Made by a program: the position numbers and the translations under genes. From UBA1757 sp045627385 (lineage in GTDB: Bacteria > Bacteroidota > Bacteroidia > Bacteroidales > UBA1402): a DNA stretch of 64,000 bases. Below are positions 17,362 through 25,852 of the stretch, one piece after another. Position 1 is the first letter of the stretch. Every line of letters starts with the position of its first letter. The stretch lies in contig JAZQNO010000018.1 in the NCBI GenBank assembly GCA_045627385.1, positions 1-64,000 of the forward strand. Reading direction: 5' to 3'. A model generated the notes under the pieces. It saw only the letters and a list, made by a program, of their open reading frames with translations. It was not told the origin of the DNA and did not search any database.

Positions 17362-18315
17362 ATGAAATCCATACTCACTTTTCTCCGCAACTGGGCATTG
17401 CCGCTGTCTATGATCACAGGCATTTCCGCCTATCTGGTCTTCCATTGGCTCCCCGTTCCGTCCGAGGCACGGCACGTGGCGCTGAAAACGGTGCAGGGCA
17501 TCCAGCCCGTGCTCATCTTCTGCATGCTGTTCCTCTCTTTCTGCAAAGTCGATCCGCGCAAAGTGCGGCTGCGCTGGTGGCACCTCTGGCTCACGCTCAT
17601 CCAGTCGGGCAGTTTCGTGCTGATGGCTTTTCTCATCCGCTGGACCCGTTGCGGCGAAAACACTTCGGTGCTCATCCAGAGCGCGATGCTCTGCCTGCTC
17701 TGCCCCACCGCATCGGCCGCCATGGTGGTGACCGACAAACTCGGGGGCGATGCCGCTTCCATCGTCACCTACACCATGCTGTCCAACCTGATGACCGCCC
17801 TGGTGGCCTCGCTCGTCATCCCCATGATCAATCCGGCGGCCGGCCTGAGTTTCCTGCAGTCGTTCGCCATCATCATCGCCAAAGTGTTCTCCATTCTGGT
17901 GATGCCGCTCATCTGCGCGCTCATCGTCCGCTACTGCCTGCCCAGACTGCACCGCATCATCCTCAAGCCCAAGGATCTGGCCTTTTATCTCTGGACCGTC
18001 GCACTGGCCCTGGCGCTCACGGTCACCACGCGGTCCATCCTCCAGACCAGCGTCCCCGTGTTCTACATCGTACTCATCGGCATCATCTCGCTCTTCTGCT
18101 GCCTGCTGCAGTTCTTTCTCGGACACCGCATCGGAAAGCCTTCGGGCGACTGGGTCACGGCAGGACAGGCATTGGGACAGAAGAACACCGTATTCATCAT
18201 CTGGATGGCCAACACGCTGATGAACCCCATCACAGCCGTCGCCGGAGGTCTCTACAGCATCTGGCACAATCTGGTCAATTCCTGGCAACTCTATCAGAAA
18301 AGGAACGGACAATGA
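17362..18315 (+). CDS. BASS-family (bile acid:sodium symporter-like) transporter
   Basis: About 317 residues with eight to ten hydrophobic helices and short loops. It has the pattern of BASS-type permeases: paired helices with a Q-x-x-P-V-L-I segment (GIQPVLIFCMLFLSF) and a mid-protein LCPTASAAMVVTDKLGG crossover region. Such carriers move organic anions with sodium in the inner membrane; the substrate cannot be told. The ATG at 17362 was chosen because the upstream TTG lies in the promoter. The stop overlaps the next start by four bases (ATGA), so it is cotranscribed with the YqiA-like esterase. It could take up a uronic-acid or sugar-acid product, but that is speculative. Confidence 0.75.
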   Translation: MKSILTFLRNWALPLSMITGISAYLVFHWLPVPSEARHVALKTVQGIQPVLIFCMLFLSFCKVDPRKVRLRWWHLWLTLIQSGSFVLMAFLIRWTRCGENTSVLIQSAMLCLLCPTASAAMVVTDKLGGDAASIVTYTMLSNLMTALVASLVIPMINPAAGLSFLQSFAIIIAKVFSILVMPLICALIVRYCLPRLHRIILKPKDLAFYLWTVALALALTVTTRSILQTSVPVFYIVLIGIISLFCCLLQFFLGHRIGKPSGDWVTAGQALGQKNTVFIIWMANTLMNPITAVAGGLYSIWHNLVNSWQLYQKRNGQ

Positions 18316-18893
18316 AAATCATCTATTTCCACGGATTCGGTTCGTCGGGAGCCACAGGAACCGCCGAAATTCTGAGACGTCTGATGCCGGAGGCCGAAGT
18401 CATCTCGCCCGACATCCCCGTCGATCCGGAAGAGGCCCTGCCCTATCTGCGCCAGCTCTGCCGGGATGAGCAGCCGGACCTCATCATCGGCACTTCGATG
18501 GGAGCCATGTATGCCCAGCAGATGTACGGCTTCCGGAAAATCTGCGTCAACCCGGCCTTCAACATGTCCACCATGTCCAAAGTGCTGAAAACGGGCGAAC
18601 ATCCTTTCCAGAACCGCCGCAAGGACAATCAGAAGACTTTCCGCATCACCCGCGGAACCATTCAGCATTTCAACCAGATGGAGCGGAACCAGTTCAAAGG
18701 GATCACCGATTTCGACCGCGAGAACACCTACGGGCTGTTCGGCATCCACGACACCACGGTCAACACCTTTGACCTGTTCCGCAAACATTATCCCGACAAG
18801 GCGCAGCGTTTCGACGGCGAACACCGCCTCAACGAGAAAGTGCTGCGGTCGGTGGTGGTGCCTCTTGCCAAGGAAATCTTGCAGAAAAAATGA
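18312..18893 (+). CDS. YqiA/YcfP-like alpha/beta-hydrolase (esterase)
   Basis: 193 residues. The N-terminus KIIYFHGFGSSGATGTA is the oxyanion-hole strand and turn. The nucleophile elbow GTSMGAM is near residue 62, and FGIHDTTVN with GEHRLNEKV provides the acid and histidine candidates near the end. YqiA-type proteins are small cytoplasmic serine esterases with poorly known substrates. It is translationally coupled to the transporter upstream. Sixty bp downstream begins the PL1 gene. Confidence 0.8.
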   Translation: MKIIYFHGFGSSGATGTAEILRRLMPEAEVISPDIPVDPEEALPYLRQLCRDEQPDLIIGTSMGAMYAQQMYGFRKICVNPAFNMSTMSKVLKTGEHPFQNRRKDNQKTFRITRGTIQHFNQMERNQFKGITDFDRENTYGLFGIHDTTVNTFDLFRKHYPDKAQRFDGEHRLNEKVLRSVVVPLAKEILQKK

Positions 18894-18952
18894 ACTGTCG
18901 GGCTGTATTTTTCGAAAAATGGCTATATTAGCCAACGAAAAATTCTAAGCCT

Positions 18953-20308
18953 ATGAAAGCTCCCATTTCATTTTTCATCGGTCTGGCGCTTGCCTGCACC
19001 GGTCTGACGGCCTGCCAGTCCAAATACGAAAGTTTGGACAAAGAGAACATCCGCGCCCTTCTGGAAGGGCCCACCCTCTCGGACTGCTGTCCGTCGTCCT
19101 GCGCGAACTGCAGTCTGACTCCTCCGCTGGCCTTTCCCGAGGCCGAAGGCTTCGGCAAATACACCTGGGGCGGACGCGGCGGCAAAGTCTATATTGTGGA
19201 CAATCTCAATGACAGCGGTCCCGGCAGCCTCCGCGAAGCGGTCGAAGCCAGCGGAGCCCGCATCGTGGTGTTCCGCACCGACGGCGTCATCCATCTCGAA
19301 AGTCCCCTGCGCATTGTCAACGACTCCATCACCATCGCCGGACAGACGGCTCCAGGCGACGGCATCTGCCTGACGGACTGTCCGCTGAGCATCAGCGCCA
19401 GCGAAGTCATCGTGCGCTACATACGCTGCCGTCTGGGCGACAAGAACGCCCGCGACGCGGATGCGCTCACGGGAGGACGCTACGGTCAGAAAAACGTCAT
19501 TCTCGACCACATCAGCGTATCCTGGTCCATCGACGAATGCCTGTCCATCTACAAGACCGAAAACCTCACCGTGCAGTGGTGCCTCATAGCCAACAGCCTG
19601 AACCACTCCAAGCATACCAAGGGAAGCCACGGGTTCGGAGGCATCTGGGGCGGATACAACGCCACCTTCCACCACAATCTGCTAGCCAACCATTCCAGCC
19701 GCAACCCGCGATTCTCTTCGGTGGAAGGCACCAAAAACGTAGACTACCGCAACAATGTCGTCTACAACTGGGGCTACAAAGCAGCCTACGGCGGCGGACG
19801 CTATGGCGAAATCAACTTTGTCGACAATTATTACAAGGCCGGACCCGCCACCACCAGTACTGAGCGGTTTCTTTCCGTTTCAGACGACGGCACCAGCCGC
19901 TACTATGTGAGCGGCAACTTCGTAGAAGGTCAGGAAGAGATAACCGAAAACAACCGTCTGGGCGTCGGCGGCAAGAACCCCGACGAAGCCGTGGTTGACA
20001 CGCCTTTCCCCGCCATGCCAATCAAGACCCATCCGACAGACCGGCTGGTGGAAGTCGTGCTGGAACAGGTCGGCTGCAGTTTTGCCCGTGACCGCTTCGA
20101 CCGCGACGTCGTCGAGCAGGTGCGTACCGGCGTTTCCACTTGGGGCAACGACGGTCTCATCGACGAACCTTCGCAGTGCGGCGGCTTACCTGTGCTTCAT
20201 CACCGTCTCCCCCGTCGCGACCACGACCGCAACGGTATTCCCGACGCCTGGCAGCGTCGTCACGGCAACGATATTGAAGCCTATATAAACCAGATTGTCA
20301 AAAACTAA
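18953..20308 (+). CDS. Lipoprotein pectate lyase, PL1 family
   Basis: 451 residues with a lipoprotein signal (lipobox LTAC, Cys at about 21), so probably outer-membrane anchored. The parallel beta-helix shows FPEAEGFGKYTWGGRGGKVY, LREAVEASGARIVVFRTDG, ITIAGQTAPGDGI, ILDHISVSWSIDE and VDYRNNVVYNWGYKAAYGG, which are typical of Bacteroidetes PL1 enzymes. It should cleave polygalacturonate by beta-elimination, making unsaturated oligogalacturonides. The C-terminus ends DRNGIPDAWQ as in relatives. It is followed after 7 bp by a PL22-like gene that would act on the products. Confidence 0.92.
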   Translation: MKAPISFFIGLALACTGLTACQSKYESLDKENIRALLEGPTLSDCCPSSCANCSLTPPLAFPEAEGFGKYTWGGRGGKVYIVDNLNDSGPGSLREAVEASGARIVVFRTDGVIHLESPLRIVNDSITIAGQTAPGDGICLTDCPLSISASEVIVRYIRCRLGDKNARDADALTGGRYGQKNVILDHISVSWSIDECLSIYKTENLTVQWCLIANSLNHSKHTKGSHGFGGIWGGYNATFHHNLLANHSSRNPRFSSVEGTKNVDYRNNVVYNWGYKAAYGGGRYGEINFVDNYYKAGPATTSTERFLSVSDDGTSRYYVSGNFVEGQEEITENNRLGVGGKNPDEAVVDTPFPAMPIKTHPTDRLVEVVLEQVGCSFARDRFDRDVVEQVRTGVSTWGNDGLIDEPSQCGGLPVLHHRLPRRDHDRNGIPDAWQRRHGNDIEAYINQIVKN

Positions 20309-20315
20309 TTTTCAA

Positions 20316-21644
20316 ATGATGAAACATCTGTTCAGAGCATCATTGCTTCTGTCGCTGTCTCTGGTGTCGGTCGGGGCACATCCTCAATTGGGACGCACCT
20401 TCCCTTCGGAGAAAAAAGTCATCACCGACCCTGTTACCGGCACCGAACTGGTTTTCCTGACCAGTCAGCAGGGAATGGGCGACCAGAAAATCTATCAGAC
20501 CCACAATCAGTGGACTGCCGACGGGAAATGGGTCATTTTCCGTTCCAACCGCGTGAAAGGCGAGGCTATGGCTGTCAATGAAGAAACAGGCGTCATCATG
20601 CAAGTCACCGAAGGCGGCTACACAGGTATGCTCAACGTAGCCAGAAACTCGATGAATCTTTACTACATGAGGCATGACCCGAAGGTCAAGGGGGCGATGC
20701 AGATTGTCGAAGTGAATCTCGCTCAATTGTTTACCGATTACGAGAACGGCAAAATCAAAGACAGGAGACACTATGAACGTATCTGCGGCGTCACCGATCC
20801 GGCAATCGGAGCAGGAGGCGACATGGCGCTCGACGGAAGCGAGAAGACAGCCTATTTCCGTATCGGACGCGACTATGCCGCACAATTTCCCATCAAAGAA
20901 CCGATTTCCGGCACCTTCGGCCCGCGCGGGATGGGGGCAGGCCCTTCGGGCATCGCTAAAATGGACTTGGAAACAGGCGAAGTGCAACATGTGGTGAGCG
21001 TGCATTTCCAGGTGGGCCACATTCAGGGCAATCCTTGGCATGACAACGAAGTCATTTTTTGCTGGGAAACCGGCGGAAAAGCCCCTACACGCATGTGGAT
21101 GGTCAATGGTGACGGTTCTAATCTGCGCCCCATCTATCGGGAGACCGAATACGATTGGGTCACCCACGAGGCCGTCATTTCAGAAAATGAAATCGTGTTT
21201 GCCATCATCGGCCACCGCCCGATTGCACTGGACGAACGGCAGACCGATACCAGCAGCGACTGGGGCCCTTCAGGCACCAAGGAATACGCCACCGGTATCG
21301 CCGTTGTAGACCTCCGCACCAGGCGTTTCACCTTAGAGGGCCAGGTGCCTGGAGAGGGCAATTTCTGGCATGTGGCCGGCACCGACGACGGCAATTGGGT
21401 GGCCGGAGACGATTTTGAGCGCAATCTGTGGGTGATTGACCGACACACGAAAGAAGTCATAAAACTTTCGGCAGGTCACAAGACAACAGCCGCCGACCAT
21501 GTCCATCCCACCTTCAAGTCAGACGGAAGCTGTATCGAAATTCAGTCGGCCATGCTTTCCGAAGACGGCCGTTCCATGAACATATGTCTGGTAAAAATGC
21601 CTGACGATCTTCTGAAACGTTATTCCAAAGTCGAACAGAAATGA
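20316..21644 (+). CDS. Oligogalacturonate lyase-like beta-propeller protein (PL22-like), exported
   Basis: About 442 residues from ATG 20316 (or 20319); the upstream TTG lies in the PL1 gene. There is a Sec signal peptide (LLLSLSLVSVGAHP). The mature protein begins GRTFPSEKKVITDPVTGTEL, as in the oligogalacturonate-lyase / TolB-like propeller family. Repeated blades include DGKWVIFRSN, GNWVAGDDFERNLWVID and ADHVHPTFKSDGSCIEIQS. His residues in the HIQGNPWHDNE and DHVHPTF segments could bind metal. PL22 enzymes cut unsaturated digalacturonate, which fits the PL1 gene next door. The stop overlaps the GH67 start by four bases. The PL22 assignment is likely but not proven. Confidence 0.7.
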   Translation: MMKHLFRASLLLSLSLVSVGAHPQLGRTFPSEKKVITDPVTGTELVFLTSQQGMGDQKIYQTHNQWTADGKWVIFRSNRVKGEAMAVNEETGVIMQVTEGGYTGMLNVARNSMNLYYMRHDPKVKGAMQIVEVNLAQLFTDYENGKIKDRRHYERICGVTDPAIGAGGDMALDGSEKTAYFRIGRDYAAQFPIKEPISGTFGPRGMGAGPSGIAKMDLETGEVQHVVSVHFQVGHIQGNPWHDNEVIFCWETGGKAPTRMWMVNGDGSNLRPIYRETEYDWVTHEAVISENEIVFAIIGHRPIALDERQTDTSSDWGPSGTKEYATGIAVVDLRTRRFTLEGQVPGEGNFWHVAGTDDGNWVAGDDFERNLWVIDRHTKEVIKLSAGHKTTAADHVHPTFKSDGSCIEIQSAMLSEDGRSMNICLVKMPDDLLKRYSKVEQK

Positions 21645-23323
21645 GGCTTGAACCTCTGTTGCCCTGTCTGCTGATGGCAGGATGTCTATTTGCCTGCACC
21701 CAGACGGAGAATCCGCTCTGGCTGTCCGGCAATCCACACCTGCGTCCCGAGGGAAAGCCCGCCTGCGAATACCGCATTCTGGACCATTGGGACAATCTGG
21801 ACAACAGTGTGGAACGCGGTTACGCCGGTCCCTCCATCTGGGATTGGGAAAGTGAAGAAATACCTCGTCAGCGCATCCGACAATACGGTCGGCTGAACCG
21901 TTCCATAGGCATCAACGGGTGCGTTCTGAACAATGTCAACGCCAATCCGAAAATTCTCGACGAGGCATATCTGGAGCGGGTGGCCGACATCGCCGACATT
22001 CTCCGCCGATACGGCATCCGTGTCTATCTGTCGGTCAACTTCGCCAGTCCTCAGGTCCTGGACGGCCTGCCTACAGCCGATCCCTTGGCCCCTGATGTGG
22101 CCCGATGGTGGAGAGAGAAGACCGAACGCATCTACGCGCTCATTCCCGATTTCGGCGGTTTTCTGGTGAAAGCCAGCAGCGAAGGCCAGCCCGGCCCGCA
22201 GAATTTCGGCCGCACGCACGTCGAAGGGGCCAATATGATAGCCGCCGCACTCGAACCTCACGGCGGCATCCTCATGTGGCGGGCCTTCGTCTACCGTTCC
22301 GACGGCGGCGACCGGGCCGCACAAGCCTACGAGGAGTTCAAGCCCCTCGACGGGAGTTTTGCCGGCAATGTGCTGATTCAGATCAAGAACGGCCCGGTCG
22401 ACTTCCAACCGCGCGAACCGGTCAGTCCACTGTTCTTCGGTCTGGAGCAGACCCGTTCCCTTCCCGAACTGCAAATCACTCAAGAATATCTGGGCCAGGA
22501 CAAGATGCTGTGCTACCTGGCTCCGATGTGGAAGGAGTGTCTCGACACCCTTGCCCGCTACGGCTACCGGCCCGAGGCGATGGCCGGCGTGGCCAACACG
22601 GGGACGTCGCCAGACGGTTCGGTGGGCTGCGGACATCCTTTCGCCGACATGAACTGGTATGCCTTCGGCCGCCTGGCCTGGGATCCCGACCTTTCGGCCG
22701 AAACGATTGCCCGCGAATGGCTGGAGCTTCGATTCAGAAGGCCCAAACATTGTCGGAAAGCCGAATTCGAAAGCCGCTTTGTCGAGCCTGTGCTGGAGAT
22801 GATGCTTTCCAGCCGCGAAGCCTGTGTGGATTTCATGACCCCTATGGGGCTGCACCATCTGATGGCTTGGAACCATCATTACGGACCCGATCCCGGCTGC
22901 TGGCGGCCGGGCGCCCGAGAAGACTGGCTGCCACGCTACTACCATCGGGCCGCAGCCGACGGCATCGGTTTCGACCGGAGCACCGGCATAGGCGGAAGCG
23001 GTGCCGTGGCCCAATACCCCCAAGCGCTCGCCGACATCTACGGTTCGCCGGAAAGTTGCCCCGAGGAGTATCTGCTCTGGTTTCACCATCTGCCCTGGGA
23101 CTATGTCCTCGACAACGGGCAGACGCTCTGGGATGCCCTGGCCGACCACTACGGGCGGGGTGTCGCCCAAGCCGAATCCTATGTGGCCTTGTGGGACAGC
23201 GTCAGAGACTGCGTGGCCGACACGCGACTGTGGGAAAAGACATCCGAACTGCTGAAAATACAGGCCGCCGACGCCGCCCGCTGGCGCGACGTCTGTCTGG
23301 ACTATTTCGACCGCCAGCGCTAA
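21641..23323 (+). CDS. GH67 alpha-glucuronidase lacking the N-terminal domain, lipoprotein
   Basis: 560 residues. GH67 enzymes remove (4-O-methyl-)glucuronic acid from xylo-oligosaccharides. The catalytic domain is clear: ILDHWDNLDNSVERGYAG near residue 47, SEGQPGP (general acid Glu), NGPVDFQPREP (Asp) and TQEYLG (Glu) all retain the expected acidic residues. GH67 proteins normally have about 650-700 residues, with a separate N-terminal domain of about 150 residues before the barrel. Here a signal with lipobox LFAC (Cys at 19) and about 25 residues directly precede the catalytic domain. Translation is coupled to the PL22-like gene (ATGA overlap). The glycan type thus shifts from pectin to glucuronoxylan within one transcription unit. 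Confidence 0.9.
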   Translation: MRLEPLLPCLLMAGCLFACTQTENPLWLSGNPHLRPEGKPACEYRILDHWDNLDNSVERGYAGPSIWDWESEEIPRQRIRQYGRLNRSIGINGCVLNNVNANPKILDEAYLERVADIADILRRYGIRVYLSVNFASPQVLDGLPTADPLAPDVARWWREKTERIYALIPDFGGFLVKASSEGQPGPQNFGRTHVEGANMIAAALEPHGGILMWRAFVYRSDGGDRAAQAYEEFKPLDGSFAGNVLIQIKNGPVDFQPREPVSPLFFGLEQTRSLPELQITQEYLGQDKMLCYLAPMWKECLDTLARYGYRPEAMAGVANTGTSPDGSVGCGHPFADMNWYAFGRLAWDPDLSAETIAREWLELRFRRPKHCRKAEFESRFVEPVLEMMLSSREACVDFMTPMGLHHLMAWNHHYGPDPGCWRPGAREDWLPRYYHRAAADGIGFDRSTGIGGSGAVAQYPQALADIYGSPESCPEEYLLWFHHLPWDYVLDNGQTLWDALADHYGRGVAQAESYVALWDSVRDCVADTRLWEKTSELLKIQAADAARWRDVCLDYFDRQR

Positions 23324-23338
23324 AAATTTCCTTAAATA

Positions 23339-23370
23339 TTTGCGCGGTTCTTTTCTATGCTCTACTTTTG
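23339..23370 (+). promoter_or_regulatory. Promoter of the RND efflux operon
   Basis: TTTG (23339-23342), 20-bp spacer, TACTTTTG (23363-23370): a near-ideal Bacteroidetes promoter. The predicted start site, near 23377, falls in the operator-like repeats. Confidence 0.7.
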
Positions 23371-23374
23371 CATT

Positions 23375-23400
23375 AACAATGTCGTTAAACAATATCGTTA
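23375..23400. promoter_or_regulatory. Tandem 13-bp repeat over the start site, likely TetR operator
   Basis: AACAATGTCGTTA (23375-23387) is followed without gap by AACAATATCGTTA (23388-23400). Each copy also has partial dyad symmetry (TAAC/GTTA type). The place, immediately downstream of the -7 element, is ideal for repression. The TetR gene ending this operon is the natural candidate. Confidence 0.6.
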
Positions 23401-23422
23401 ATACAATCATCCAGCATTTGAA

Positions 23423-24781
23423 ATGAGAAAAAGAATCTTACCGCTCATTTTGGGTCTGGTGCCGCTGTTGATGTCGGCGCAAGAGGTTTTCAGCCTGAAA
23501 CAGTGCCTCGACTCGGCCATCGCCAACAACGCGACACTCCAGAAAGACCGTCTCAGCATGGAGGCGGCCATCCAATCCAAGAGGGAAGTCATCGGTGCCC
23601 TGCTGCCGCAGATCAGCGCATCGGGCGGACTGACCAACAACATTCAGAAGACGACCATCGCCATGCCCAACTTCGTCAATTCGATGATGCCGGCATCGAT
23701 GCAGGATCCCAACGCCGCCAAATACATGACGGTGACCATGGGTATGGACTACACGGCCAACTGGGGCGCCAGCCTCTCGCAGCAGATCCTCAACTTTTCG
23801 CTGTTCAACGCCGTCGAAATAGCCAAGATGTCGGGCGAAATGAGCGACATCGGAGCCGCCATGGACGAGAACGACGTGATCGCCCAGACGGCCGTGCTGT
23901 ATTTCACCACCCAGGTGCTCGGCTACGCTGTCGAGACCTTCGATGCCAGCATCGCCTTGATGGACAGCACCCTGAACATGTTGCAAGCCAATCTGGAAAG
24001 CGGTCTGATGCGTCCGGTCGACGTAAAACAGGTGATGGTGACCCGCACCAATCTGGAGACCGAGCAGATGGCCATCCGTCAGGCGCTCCAGGTACAGAAG
24101 AATCTGCTCAAACTGCAGATGGACATTCCCATGGATGCCGCCATGGAGGTGGAGCCCATCGACCCCGATGCCATGGAGACGATGGTCTTCGCCATGGATT
24201 CCAAGCCTTTCGACGTGACCGAGCAGCTCACTTACAAGATGTTCGACAGCCAGCACCGCATGCTGGAACTGCAGCGCAAGGCCGCCGTGGCCGAAGTGCT
24301 TCCCGCCCTTACTCTCACCGCCCAGTACTCGATGAACTACATGGGCGACGAATTCAAAGGCGAAACCTACCACCATTTTCCCATGTCCATGGTATCGCTC
24401 AACCTGCGCATGCCTTTGTTCACCGGTTTTTCAAAGACCGCCAAGGTGAAGAAGGCCGAAATCGAACTCCGAAAAGCCGAATACGACGGTTCCACCCTGT
24501 CGCAGTCGCTCACCATGGCCTACAGCAACGCTTTCATGCAGCTGGAACAGAGCCGCCGGAGCATCGATTCGCAGAAGCGCAACAAAGACATGGCCCAGGA
24601 AGTGTTCGACCTCATCGAGAGCAACTACCGAGAAGGCATTTCCTCGCTTTCCGACCTGCTCAACGCCAACTCGTCGCTCATCCAGTCGCAGATGAACTAT
24701 GTCGACGCGCTCAACAACTGTATGAAAGCCTACATCGATCTGAAAAAGGTCGACGGCACCATCCAAGATTTGAAAAATTAA
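23423..24781 (+). CDS. TolC-family outer membrane efflux protein
   Basis: 452 residues with a signal peptide (MRKRILPLILGLVPLLMSAQ). Two internally similar helical halves carry OEP motifs (LKQCLDSAIANNATLQKD at the start; SLSDLLNANSSLIQSQMNYVDA near the end). It forms the trimeric channel of a tripartite pump together with the two genes after it (gaps of 6 and 12 bp). The family assignment is firm; the pumped substrate is unknown. Confidence 0.95.
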   Translation: MRKRILPLILGLVPLLMSAQEVFSLKQCLDSAIANNATLQKDRLSMEAAIQSKREVIGALLPQISASGGLTNNIQKTTIAMPNFVNSMMPASMQDPNAAKYMTVTMGMDYTANWGASLSQQILNFSLFNAVEIAKMSGEMSDIGAAMDENDVIAQTAVLYFTTQVLGYAVETFDASIALMDSTLNMLQANLESGLMRPVDVKQVMVTRTNLETEQMAIRQALQVQKNLLKLQMDIPMDAAMEVEPIDPDAMETMVFAMDSKPFDVTEQLTYKMFDSQHRMLELQRKAAVAEVLPALTLTAQYSMNYMGDEFKGETYHHFPMSMVSLNLRMPLFTGFSKTAKVKKAEIELRKAEYDGSTLSQSLTMAYSNAFMQLEQSRRSIDSQKRNKDMAQEVFDLIESNYREGISSLSDLLNANSSLIQSQMNYVDALNNCMKAYIDLKKVDGTIQDLKN

Positions 24782-24787
24782 CGCCAT

Positions 24788-25840
24788 ATGAAAAAATTTA
24801 TCGGAATTCTCATCACCGTTCTCGTCGTTGCGGGAATGGCATTCATGCTCATCTCCAACCGCAAGCAGATGCAGCAGCAGACATCATCGACATCTGAGGC
24901 CGACCGCAGGGAGGCCGTCCAGACCATCCAGGTCGTCAGCCAGTCGTTCAGCCGCGATTTCACCGCCAACGGATTGAGCCAGGCCGTGAGCGAACTCAAT
25001 TTCGTGTCGGACGTATCGGGCCGCATCGTGGAAATCTATGTGGACAAAGGTGACCGCGTGACCAAAGGCAAGGCGTTGCTCAAGATCGACACCGAACTCT
25101 ACGAAGCCGATTACAAGGCCGCCAAAGCCGCCTACGAAGCGCTCAAGAAAGACGAAGCCCGCTTTGCCCGTTCCAACAAGGCAGGCGGTGTGACCGACCA
25201 GCAGCTGGACAACATCCGCACCCAGCTCACGGCCGCCGAAAGCCGTATGATCGCCAGCAAATGGAAATACGAGAACGCCGTCGTCAAATCGCCGATGAAC
25301 GGTATGGTCAATTCGCGTTTCGTCGAAATCGGCGCGCTCATCGCCCCCAATGCTCCGCTGTTTGAAATCGTGGACAATTCCAGTATGAAAGTGACCTGCA
25401 ACGTGCCCGAATCGCGGGTGGGACTGCTCAGCGTCGGACAGAAGGTCACCGCCACCGACAGCAGTCTGCCCGGCACAGTCTTCACCGGCAGCATCCGCAA
25501 TATCGGCATCAAGACCGACCGCGGTCTCAACTACCCGGTTGAAATCGTCCTCGACGACAACGACCAGATCCGCATCGGCATGTATCTGAAAGTGCAGTTC
25601 AGCGACGAGGAAGGCTCCCAAGGCATCCTCATCCCGCGCAAAGCCATCGTGGGAAGTTCCAAATCGGCAGACGCCTATGTGGTGGTCGACGGAAAGGCCG
25701 AACGCCGCGCTCTGACGCTGGGCGCCATGATTGGTGATCAGGTGGAAGTGCTCGACGGTCTTGAGGCAGGTGACGAACTTGTTGTGGCCGGCATTATGAA
25801 TTTGGGCAACGGAACTCCGGTGCGTGTGGTTGAAAAATAA
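24788..25840 (+). CDS. RND efflux periplasmic adaptor (membrane fusion protein)
   Basis: 350 residues, anchored by an N-terminal membrane segment (FIGILITVLVVAGMAFMLI). The lipoyl-like halves (VSGRIVEIYVDKGDRVTKGKALLKID; VKSPMNGMVNSRFVEIGALI), a short alpha-hairpin and beta-barrel follow, as in HlyD/AcrA-type adaptors. It bridges the RND pump and the TolC channel encoded on either side. Short and standard for Bacteroidetes MFPs. Confidence 0.95.
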   Translation: MKKFIGILITVLVVAGMAFMLISNRKQMQQQTSSTSEADRREAVQTIQVVSQSFSRDFTANGLSQAVSELNFVSDVSGRIVEIYVDKGDRVTKGKALLKIDTELYEADYKAAKAAYEALKKDEARFARSNKAGGVTDQQLDNIRTQLTAAESRMIASKWKYENAVVKSPMNGMVNSRFVEIGALIAPNAPLFEIVDNSSMKVTCNVPESRVGLLSVGQKVTATDSSLPGTVFTGSIRNIGIKTDRGLNYPVEIVLDDNDQIRIGMYLKVQFSDEEGSQGILIPRKAIVGSSKSADAYVVVDGKAERRALTLGAMIGDQVEVLDGLEAGDELVVAGIMNLGNGTPVRVVEK

Positions 25841-25852
25841 AAGACAACGGAC

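Noticed and set aside
17212..18312. 366-residue minus-strand ORF opposite the BASS-like transporter
   Set aside because: Very high in D, H, E and G, typical of the reverse complement of a membrane protein gene.
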